Origin: Phycisphaerae bacterium
GTDB taxonomy: Bacteria > Planctomycetota > Phycisphaerae > UBA1845
NCBI GenBank assembly: GCA_021604825.1
Contig: BQJS01000105.1
Coordinates: 1 to 16,253, forward strand
Direction: 5' to 3'
Length of the DNA stretch: 16,253 nucleotides
A model generated the notes under the pieces. The model worked only from the letters and a program-made list of their open reading frames with translations, made no database searches and was not told the origin of the DNA. Numbering within the stretch: position 1 is the first letter of the stretch; each line of letters begins with the position of its first letter. Positions 7,004 through 13,529 of the stretch are shown here, in pieces. Made by a program: the position numbers and the translations under genes.

Positions 7004-9673
7004 TTAGAATTTTCCCTCGGTCTGTGCGAGCATTGTTGCGCTGCGTTCATCCTTCGGCGACAGCAATGGGCGAAGTTTGCGACATTCGTCGAACTGTTCC
7101 TCGTCGATCTTGAATTCCAACAGTGCCCGCAACCCTACCTGCGTCAACCGGTGTTCAGGGTTGTAGGTATTCTCGAAATGTTCGATCACGCGATTCAACA
7201 CCGCGTCGGTCGTTTCAGAATCACCGAGCTTGGCCCGACATCGCGCCCAATGCATTTCTGCCAGCAGCGTCTTGTCAGCGTTTGGGCCCATCAATTCGCG
7301 ACGTCGTTCAAAAACAGTCTTATAGATTGATTCAGCTTCTTCAAATTTCTCAAGCTCATACAGCACCAGTCCCAAGGCATATTGACCGTCGATGGTTTCG
7401 GGGTGATCCGCGCCATACGCCGTCTTGTATATCCGCAATGCCTCGCGCAAATGAACCTCAGCTTCTTCCTCTTTTTCGATGTCGAAATAAAGGAGCCCAA
7501 CGTTGTTGATGACCGTCGCCAACGTCGGATGATCTGAACCGAGTGTCTTACGCAATATCTCCACCGCTTTAAGGTGGCCCGCCGCCGCACCTTCCTTATC
7601 TCCCTGCCTCTGACGCATCAGGGCAATATTGTTCATGGTCAAACCAATGCTGTAATGATCTGGGCCATGAAGTTCGATGAACTTATTTTGGGCTTCGGTG
7701 TATAGCTCTTCTGCTTCCGCCGGTCGGCCTAGCTTGTTAATCACCTTGGCAAGATTGTTGATCGCAGATGCATAGATATGGCGGTGTGTTTCACCTTCAG
7801 ACTTTATGACTGGGATCGCCGGTCGGATCCAGCGCTCTGCTTCCTCATATTGCCCCTGTTTTTCCAGCGCCCACCCGAGTCGCACTGCTGCCACCGCATA
7901 TTCAATGGTGTCTTTGCCTTCTTCATTATTGCCTTGGATTTCGAGCGACTCGCGCATCAACGGAATCGCTTCATCGATGCGGCCAAGCTTGACCAACACG
8001 CCGCCCAGATCGCGTTTGGCACGCTGCGTATCATTGGATTCTGGACCGTCAGATTCCTTGTGTTTCGTCAAAGCGATTTGCAGCTGAACTTCGGCTTCTG
8101 GATACCGTCCGAGTCCGGCGTAAGTCGAACCGATCGTCGTCCGAATCGCTGACTCGATCATAGGTTGATCCTTGAACGCTTCCCCGATCGAGCCGACCTC
8201 GCGATCGAGCATTTCAACCACAGTCATATCGCGCTTGCCGCCTTCATCTCCCATTGGGTCTGGGGCGCGAAGCATTCGGCCAAGAAACGTATTGACCGCT
8301 GTCATCTTCATGGTTTCTTCTTCGACGGCTTCCTTTGCTTTTTGAAGCGAGGTGTTGGCTTCGACGAGCTTTCGCGATTCTTCAGCAAGGAGATCGTTCG
8401 TCTTTTGCAATTCCAAACGGGCTTCGTTAGCGTCGTCGCGCTCGCGGGTCGCGTGCACAAATCCGTAAGACGTACCGGCGACAGCAACTATTAAGAGCAC
8501 AAACGCTGCAATGAAAGAGGCGACCAGGCTGCGATTGCGTTGGGCGAACTTGCGAAATTGATATGTCAGACTTGCGGGGCGGGCGATGACCGGTTCGTTG
8601 TCGAGGTAGCGCTTGAGGTCGGCTGAGAATTCTGCAGCTGACCCGTAGCGCCGCTCGCGGTCTTTTTCCAGTGCCTTGTGGACGACCGTTTCAAGATCGC
8701 CCTGAAACTCCGGACTGAATCCTCGAAGCGTTCTGGGGTTGTCGTGTTGAATGATTCGGGCGGCTTCTGCGATGGTTTTTCCACCGACCGGGTGCGGTAG
8801 TTGCTCGGTGAGCAATTCAAACGCAAGCACCCCCAAAGCGTAGACATCGCTGCGGGTATCAATGTTTGACGAATCGCCAGCCACCTGCTCCGGACTCATG
8901 TATGCGATGGTACCCACGAGTTGACCGACATCGGTGTGCAGCGTCGTCGTTTGAATGTCCGAATCGGTGACGCGGGCGATGCCGAAGTCGAGTACTTTGG
9001 GTTGCCCGTCTTTGGTAATAAGTACGTTGGCTGGCTTGAGGTCTCGATGGATGACGCCTTGCCGATGGGCATGTTGAACGGCTGCACAAACGCGGCGGAT
9101 CAATTCAAGTTTCTGCCGCGTATTTAGGTTGTATGTCTCCGCGTGGCTGGTCAGCGTGCGTCCTTCGACCAATTCCATCGCAAAAAATGGAACGGTGACA
9201 CCGTTTACCTTCGCCGTTCCTGCTTCAAAAACCTGGGCAATACCGACGTGTTGCAATCGGGCAAGCACTTGCGCTTCGTATTCAATTCGCCGAGTCATCG
9301 AACGCGAATAAAGCGGGGTCTGAACAACTTTTAGCGCCACCGTGCGACTGGGGTATTGTTGCTCCGCGCGATAGACGGTTCCCATGCCGCCGACGCCAAG
9401 GATGTCGATGATCTTATACGGGCCGATCTCCTTCGGTTTGGTGATCGCGTCTGAGAATGAATCAGTCAGAAGTTTATGGGTGACGTTTTGATCGATGACA
9501 GGTTTATCGACGGCGGATGGCTTCTCGTCGCGGCGCAATAAGTCGCTGACCTCGTCGATTAGCGCCTGGTCGTTTCCGCATTCGGTCTCAAGAAACTGAG
9601 TGCGTTGTTCTGCAGGCATGTCCATCGCTTGCGCGAAGATCTCGGAAATGCGATTGTATCGCGCGGAGTCCAT
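7004..9673 (-). CDS. Transmembrane Ser/Thr protein kinase with C-terminal TPR repeats
   Basis: This 889-residue protein starts with an RYNRISEIFAQAMDMPAEQR helix region common before planctomycete kinases. The kinase domain (about 86-358) is complete: glycine loop GVGGMGTVY (93-101), Lys115 in VALK, catalytic HRDLKPAN with Asp211, DFG (229-231) and MSPEQ (259-263). One membrane helix follows (about 383-406, SLVASFIAAFVLLIVAVAG), then a charged coiled coil (about 410-460). From about 508 to 870 there are some eight or nine TPR units, several with the 42-residue spacing of kinesin-light-chain-type repeats. The kinase should be cytoplasmic and the TPRs outside the membrane, where they could sense a partner. 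The gene begins immediately after the sigma factor stop codon, so translation is probably coupled and the kinase may control that sigma factor. Its targets are not shown by the sequence. Confidence 0.95.
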   Translation of the reverse strand: MDSARYNRISEIFAQAMDMPAEQRTQFLETECGNDQALIDEVSDLLRRDEKPSAVDKPVIDQNVTHKLLTDSFSDAITKPKEIGPYKIIDILGVGGMGTVYRAEQQYPSRTVALKVVQTPLYSRSMTRRIEYEAQVLARLQHVGIAQVFEAGTAKVNGVTVPFFAMELVEGRTLTSHAETYNLNTRQKLELIRRVCAAVQHAHRQGVIHRDLKPANVLITKDGQPKVLDFGIARVTDSDIQTTTLHTDVGQLVGTIAYMSPEQVAGDSSNIDTRSDVYALGVLAFELLTEQLPHPVGGKTIAEAARIIQHDNPRTLRGFSPEFQGDLETVVHKALEKDRERRYGSAAEFSADLKRYLDNEPVIARPASLTYQFRKFAQRNRSLVASFIAAFVLLIVAVAGTSYGFVHATRERDDANEARLELQKTNDLLAEESRKLVEANTSLQKAKEAVEEETMKMTAVNTFLGRMLRAPDPMGDEGGKRDMTVVEMLDREVGSIGEAFKDQPMIESAIRTTIGSTYAGLGRYPEAEVQLQIALTKHKESDGPESNDTQRAKRDLGGVLVKLGRIDEAIPLMRESLEIQGNNEEGKDTIEYAVAAVRLGWALEKQGQYEEAERWIRPAIPVIKSEGETHRHIYASAINNLAKVINKLGRPAEAEELYTEAQNKFIELHGPDHYSIGLTMNNIALMRQRQGDKEGAAAGHLKAVEILRKTLGSDHPTLATVINNVGLLYFDIEKEEEAEVHLREALRIYKTAYGADHPETIDGQYALGLVLYELEKFEEAESIYKTVFERRRELMGPNADKTLLAEMHWARCRAKLGDSETTDAVLNRVIEHFENTYNPEHRLTQVGLRALLEFKIDEEQFDECRKLRPLLSPKDERSATMLAQTEGKF

Positions 9674-10246
9674 CTATTCGATTTCCGATTCGAGTTCGCG
9701 TTGCAGCCACGCGCGGGCCATTCGCCAATCGCCCTTGATCGTACCTTGCGACACATCAAGAACAACTGCTGTTTCCTCGACGGTCATCCCGGCGAAAAAT
9801 CGCATCTCGACGACTTTCGCCTGACGCTCGTTGAGTTGGGCGAGTTTGTTCATCGCAACTTCGAGCATTTCAAGGTCGGCTTGTGCTTCGTGTGGATGGT
9901 CGGACGACAGATCGATGCTGATGTAGGTCGGTGGGGTGCGCTTGGCCGCTCGATGCTTGCGTGAGTGGTCGATCAAAATTCGTCGGATCGCCTGCGCCGC
10001 AACAGCCCGAAAGTGAGCGCGGTTCTTCCAATCGGAATCTTTCTGATCGACGAGTTTTAGATACGCTTCATGCACGATGGCGGTTGGCTGCAAGGTGTGA
10101 TCCGGGCGTTCCATCCGAAACGCAGCCCCCGCAAGCGCTCGCAGTTCATCATAGACGAGCGGCAGCAGCGAATCGGCAGCCAGCGCGTCGCCAGCTTGAA
10201 TCCGTCGCAGGTGTTCAGTGACCGGTTCAAATGATTCGTCGGACAT
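9674..10246 (-). CDS. ECF-family RNA polymerase sigma factor
   Basis: This 190-residue protein has the two-domain layout of an ECF sigma factor. Region 2 spans about residues 25-100 and includes LQPTAIVHEAYLKL, NRAHFRAVAAQAIRRILIDH and SRKHRAAKR, the pattern of the Sigma70_ECF group common in planctomycetes and acidobacteria. Region 4 (about 130-185) has the helix-turn-helix RQAKVVEMRFFAGMTVEETA followed by VSQGTIKGDWRMARAWL, which would contact the -35 element. No anti-sigma factor is seen. The TAG stop (9674-9676) directly abuts the kinase ATG, which suggests that phosphorylation by the kinase replaces an anti-sigma switch, as reported for some kinase-linked ECF groups. No clear ribosome-binding site precedes the ATG at 10246. 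Confidence 0.95.
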   Translation of the reverse strand: MSDESFEPVTEHLRRIQAGDALAADSLLPLVYDELRALAGAAFRMERPDHTLQPTAIVHEAYLKLVDQKDSDWKNRAHFRAVAAQAIRRILIDHSRKHRAAKRTPPTYISIDLSSDHPHEAQADLEMLEVAMNKLAQLNERQAKVVEMRFFAGMTVEETAVVLDVSQGTIKGDWRMARAWLQRELESEIE

Positions 10247-10302
10247 GTTTCACGTAAGCGTTGCCAACCAAAAAGGGGATCGAACGGCCTTTCCCTGTCT
10301 CC

Positions 10303-10331
10303 ATGATAGAGATTGGTGGCAGAATTGGCCA
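10303..10331 (-). promoter_or_regulatory. possible promoter of the sigma factor-kinase unit
   Basis: On the minus strand TGGCCA (four of six matches to the -35 consensus) and TATCAT (five of six to the -10) are spaced 17 bp apart, about 57 bp before the sigma factor start. The -35 match is poor, and an autoregulated ECF promoter with a different consensus is equally possible. Confidence 0.25.
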
Positions 10332-10590
10332 TGATCTTCATGAACGTAAGTATTGCTGAAATCATAGTTTCCGTACTTTTTGGCGAATTCTTAGAGATTT
10401 TATTGTCCCTACCCTTCGGTGAGTTCGCGTCTTGGGGTGGCAGGACGTTCCTGCTGCCTGCTGGGATGTTCCTGGTGGGGCGATGTTTTTGGATGGATGG
10501 GAACGGCCAAAGTCCAGGCATCGGGGTGAAGACAGAAGCGGCTTGTCGGGTGATGGGCGGTCGCAAAGGTCTTGGACGAATTTGTGAATT

Positions 10591-10594
10591 GGAG
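10591..10594 (+). promoter_or_regulatory. ribosome-binding site that sets the lipoprotein start
   Basis: GGAG, extended as GGAGGT, lies 6-9 nt before the ATG at 10601. It is a near-perfect Shine-Dalgarno match and supports this start over the 96-codon longer open frame. Confidence 0.8.
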
Positions 10595-10600
10595 GTTGCT

Positions 10601-12043
10601 ATGACTACGAATCGATGGATGAAGCTGGCCTTGGTGGGGTTTGCCATGATCTGGACAGCGGGTTGCGAAACCATGTCGGACGACGGCGGAAACAATGGTG
10701 GCGGCGATTCGTCCAACGACGGATCGAACAGCGGGGACAACACGGGGGATAACACCGGTGATAACACCGGTGACAACACCGGAGACAACACTGGCGACAA
10801 CACGGGTGACGATACCGGTGATAACACTGGCGATAACACCGGTGACAACACTGGTGACAACACGGGAAACGATGATCAAGGTGGCAACACCGGTGATGAT
10901 CCGGACGATCCCGACAACACCGGCGACGACACCGGAGATGACACGGGTGAAGATGTGAACACCGACGGTCTCGAAGACGACATGATGGACGATCAGCCCG
11001 TCAGCGGAACGTGGACCAAACTGACGCAGCCGTGTGGTGGAACCCGTGCGAATGCGTTTTGGTTTGACTCACGTTTAGACGGATACATTGGTTGTGGTGA
11101 CAACGCCGCAGGCTTTGGTCTCTACGTCACTGAAGACGGCGGAGAAACCTGGGAATCGCAAATGTTGTTCAACGGCGCCCGCATCAACGACATCCGTCGC
11201 GGTTCGGACGGCACCCTTTATGCAACGGGAACCGACACCGTGGATAGCCACGAAGTTTTCATCATCGATGAATCAAGTCCGGTTCGTCAATTGGTCGGGT
11301 TGTATCAAAGTAGCCTCAGCGCCTTCACCGCCGTGTCGCAGGGTGAAAACATCGCCGTGACCGATGACGGTCAGCTCTTCGTGGACAGTTTGACGGGAAC
11401 TCAGACTGCTTACCGTGCGGCTGGTGCGACCGAATTCATGGAACTTGAAACTCACCTTGACGGAGCGCTCACCGGTGATGACTCACCTTCAGAGCAGATG
11501 TCCCGCGTCATTGGGTTCAACAATCGTTTCTGGGGTGTTGGCAGCGTAATCAACAAGCCAGGCACCGTTTACTATCCGTCAAACGAACCGGGTGCGACCT
11601 ATCACTTCAAGAAAGTCGAAGTACAGCCTTCGACCCGCGACGGCGAGTTGCACGATATTTACATGTGGAGCGAAACCAGTGGTCTGGTTGTTGGATTCGA
11701 TCAGTCACTACGCTTCCCGCTGATCCACAAGCTCTCGGGTGATGCAAGCGTCTCAGCCAACTGGGAGAAGATCGACCTGTTCAACTCGGGCATTACGTAT
11801 CAAGCTGGTGCATGGAAGATGGCTGTTCGAGGCGACGAAGTCGTCCTCGTCGGTCAAACCATTCCGGACAACCACGGATTCGTCGTCTACAGCATGGATC
11901 GTGGTGCGACTTGGTCCGACATCTCACCCGTCGATGAAAATGATGACATGGCCTCGAACCTGATGTCGAATGTGTGGTACTTCGATGACAATTCGATTCT
12001 CGTGACGGCCGAAGGTGGAGAACTCTGGCGCTACAATCCATAA
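10601..12043 (+). CDS. Lipoprotein with GDNT repeat linker and Asp-box (BNR/sialidase-like) domain
   Basis: This 480-residue protein has a lipoprotein signal MTTNRWMKLALVGFAMIWTA followed by GC, with Cys22 in the lipobox TAGC. A long acidic linker (about 27-135) follows, dominated by eleven GDNT or GDDT units at residues 45-88 and then further GDD and NTGDD segments. The folded part (about 136-480) carries two Asp-box motifs, TEDGGETW (177-184) and SMDRGATW (431-438), with strand-rich sequence between them. These mark a beta-propeller of the BNR/sialidase or Ycf48-like type. No catalytic residues of a sialidase are evident, so a binding role at the cell surface is more likely. The start is fixed by GGAGGT 6 nt upstream. 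A strong terminator follows at 12115-12156. What it binds is not known. Confidence 0.9.
   Translation: MTTNRWMKLALVGFAMIWTAGCETMSDDGGNNGGGDSSNDGSNSGDNTGDNTGDNTGDNTGDNTGDNTGDDTGDNTGDNTGDNTGDNTGNDDQGGNTGDDPDDPDNTGDDTGDDTGEDVNTDGLEDDMMDDQPVSGTWTKLTQPCGGTRANAFWFDSRLDGYIGCGDNAAGFGLYVTEDGGETWESQMLFNGARINDIRRGSDGTLYATGTDTVDSHEVFIIDESSPVRQLVGLYQSSLSAFTAVSQGENIAVTDDGQLFVDSLTGTQTAYRAAGATEFMELETHLDGALTGDDSPSEQMSRVIGFNNRFWGVGSVINKPGTVYYPSNEPGATYHFKKVEVQPSTRDGELHDIYMWSETSGLVVGFDQSLRFPLIHKLSGDASVSANWEKIDLFNSGITYQAGAWKMAVRGDEVVLVGQTIPDNHGFVVYSMDRGATWSDISPVDENDDMASNLMSNVWYFDDNSILVTAEGGELWRYNP
10733..10864 (+). repeat. 12-bp tandem repeat encoding GDNT, 11 units
   Basis: Eleven imperfect copies of a 12-bp unit of the form GGTGAYAACACC encode Gly-Asp-Asn-Thr (one unit reads GDDT). 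Units differ mainly at synonymous positions, and the ACCGGT at many junctions is itself palindromic. Such arrays change copy number readily by slippage, so linker length may vary between strains. Confidence 0.95.
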
Positions 12044-12049
12044 TCAGCG

Positions 12050-12064
12050 CCGACTGGCAGTCGG
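12050..12064. other. short hairpin just after the lipoprotein stop
   Basis: CCGACT and AGTCGG form a 6-bp stem with a 3-nt loop, starting 7 nt after the stop codon. A second 6-bp hairpin (TGGCAG/CTGCCA, 12088-12105) follows. Both share an ACTGGCAG core and precede the main terminator. Confidence 0.4.
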
Positions 12065-12114
12065 GCCTAAAAGGATGTAACCCCAACTGGCAGCCCATCC
12101 TGCCAATGAAGAAA

Positions 12115-12156
12115 GGACGCACGGAAGATTTCGGTCTTCCGTGCGTCCCTTTTTTT
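12115..12156 (+). terminator. strong intrinsic terminator after the Asp-box lipoprotein gene
   Basis: A perfect 14-bp stem (GGACGCACGGAAGA at 12115-12128 with its complement at 12135-12148) encloses a 6-nt loop (TTTCGG) and is followed by C and seven T residues. It ends transcription of the plus-strand lipoprotein. The sequence on the other side (CCTTTCTTC on the minus strand) is moderately T-rich, so it may also stop the convergent minus-strand gene ending at 12234. Confidence 0.93.
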
Positions 12157-12233
12157 CAGTTCGAGCCGGTCGGTCATGAGTTGCGAACATGTCTCAAGGT
12201 CGTGATTCCAATTCATTGGCCATCACAAGATTC

Positions 12234-13439
12234 TTACATGGGTGCATCTACCACAACAAGTTTATAGACGATACCCAAACCGTTCATGACATCTTCCACA
12301 TTGTCGCCGTCAAGGTCGGCACGCTGGATCCGACCCGTGTTGGCTTCGATGGGACAGTATCCACCGACGCCCCAATAAATTTTCCCGCGCGTCGAATCGA
12401 TTGCCAGCCCGCGATATACATCAGACGCATTGAAATCTGGTTGGTTTTCAAACACGACAATATCTTCCGCACCGGTGCCGTCGAGATTTGAGCGGCGGAT
12501 GCGCGAGCAATCCGTTGTACACGGAATAAAACCCCCGTTTGCGATCCAATACATCTTGCCATTGACAAGATCGAGGGCGATTTCTTCCGCCCCAACGGGA
12601 CTGTCGTGCAGCGGTTCCATATTCGAACCGTCCAAGTCAGCGCGGAAAATGCTTGGCGTGTATTGAAGATCCGTCCAATACATTTTGCCACCATCCAGAT
12701 CAATCGCGATGTCACTCGGATTGACTGTCCCCGTTAACGTGAGTACGTCAATCATGGGCGTGCCATCCAAATTGGCCCGTCGAATCACACTACACGCGGT
12801 GCAGAACTCTCCACCACAAGGGCTACAGCCCCCGTTCGCAATCCAGTAAAATTGACCATTGTCCACATCCAAGGCGATGTCCAAGGGTCTTGGTCTAGAG
12901 TCACAAGCGGGTTGCTCACCGAAGATGATCAACGATTCGAGATTACTGCCATCGACGTTTGAACGTTGGATACGGTCATCGCAATTGGCGCTCGATCCGG
13001 ACATCGACCAGTACACGCGGTCATCATTGACGTCGACGGCTAGTCCTTGCACGGTATCTTCTGAAACCAGTGTCAAGACGTTGGTGGCTGTTCCACCGTC
13101 GGCTGGCATCTGTCGGATTTGCTTGGAGCTGCAATCCTCGCCGATTGTCTCTGACCAGAACAGCGTCGCCGGACAAAGATCGTTTGTCTGCTCGCACATA
13201 CCGTTTGTGCAAGAATCGGTCGTGCATGGATCGCCGTCGTTGCAGTCCATCGGTGTTCCATCGGCGCATGACCCTTCGTTGCAAGTTTCGCTTCCGTTAC
13301 ACCCGTCGCCGTCATCGCAATCTGCGTCAACAGAGCAGGGCGTTTCCAACGCCGGGACGCAACTCATTGGCAGCGCGACACCGGCAAGGCATGCCAGACA
13401 CAATGCCAAGCAAACGCGGAGATCTGTTTCTTTATTCAC
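12234..13439 (-). CDS. Exported protein with Cys-rich CDDG module and six-bladed YWTD-like beta-propeller
   Basis: This 401-residue protein has a signal segment (DLRVCLALCLACLAGVALPM) and then SC; lipidation at Cys27 is possible but PMSC is a poor lipobox. Residues 35-89 form a Cys-rich module (DADCDDGDGCNGSETC, then DCNDGDPCTTDSC) of a kind common in myxobacterial and planctomycete surface proteins. From about 92 onward six repeats each have a YW-like pair (FW95, YW144, YW199, YW255, YW298, YW356) followed by an R-x-x-x-D-G element such as IFRADLDGSN. This is the layout of LDL-receptor class B (YWTD) repeats, and six copies would close a six-bladed propeller. The GTG at 13439 is chosen because GGGAG lies 7 nt upstream and the signal peptide follows; the TTG at 13481 lies inside the upstream terminator loop. 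A binding role is likely; the ligand is unknown. Confidence 0.88.
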   Translation of the reverse strand: MNKETDLRVCLALCLACLAGVALPMSCVPALETPCSVDADCDDGDGCNGSETCNEGSCADGTPMDCNDGDPCTTDSCTNGMCEQTNDLCPATLFWSETIGEDCSSKQIRQMPADGGTATNVLTLVSEDTVQGLAVDVNDDRVYWSMSGSSANCDDRIQRSNVDGSNLESLIIFGEQPACDSRPRPLDIALDVDNGQFYWIANGGCSPCGGEFCTACSVIRRANLDGTPMIDVLTLTGTVNPSDIAIDLDGGKMYWTDLQYTPSIFRADLDGSNMEPLHDSPVGAEEIALDLVNGKMYWIANGGFIPCTTDCSRIRRSNLDGTGAEDIVVFENQPDFNASDVYRGLAIDSTRGKIYWGVGGYCPIEANTGRIQRADLDGDNVEDVMNGLGIVYKLVVVDAPM

Positions 13440-13456
13440 ATTGAATCTCCCAACAG

Positions 13457-13500
13457 AAAAAAGTGCCCCACCCCAATGCAAATAAGAATGGGTGGGGCAC
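13457..13500 (-). terminator. intrinsic terminator between the two minus-strand exported-protein genes
   Basis: GTGCCCCACCC (13463-13473) pairs perfectly over 11 bp with GGGTGGGGCAC (13490-13500) around a 16-nt loop. On the minus strand it is followed by six T residues (13457-13462). It lies 29 bp after the stop of the Cys-repeat lipoprotein gene and only 24 nt before the GTG of the next gene, so it either ends the first transcript or acts as an attenuator. Confidence 0.9.
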
Positions 13501-13529
13501 CAAATGGTCTTACAGTATTCTCTTACGCT

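Larger units (their letters stand above)
10247..10600. other. divergent intergenic region between sigma factor and lipoprotein genes
   Basis: These 354 bp separate the minus-strand sigma factor from the plus-strand lipoprotein. An open frame runs through part of it (from 10313) in frame with the lipoprotein, but it has no ribosome-binding site and the lipoprotein signal peptide starts only at 10601, so I treat it as noncoding. CTTACGT occurs twice on the minus strand (near 10250 and 10345). A small hairpin (GCAGGA/TCCTGC) lies near 10441-10455. No convincing promoter was found for the lipoprotein. Confidence 0.5.

Noticed and set aside
10313..10600. 96-codon N-terminal extension of the Asp-box lipoprotein
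   Set aside because: It would bury the lipoprotein signal peptide inside the protein, and a strong GGAGGT site precedes the ATG at 10601.
10057..10863. 268-codon minus-strand open frame with repeated LSPV
   Set aside because: The repeat is the complement of the GDNT-coding array, and the rest lies opposite noncoding DNA and the sigma factor gene in another frame.
10733..10864. Short tandem repeats as a CRISPR array
   Set aside because: The unit is 12 bp with no spacers and is translated in frame as GDNT.
13440..13481. TTG start for the propeller protein
   Set aside because: The codon is in the loop of the intrinsic terminator, whereas the GTG at 13439 has a ribosome-binding site and leads directly into a signal peptide.
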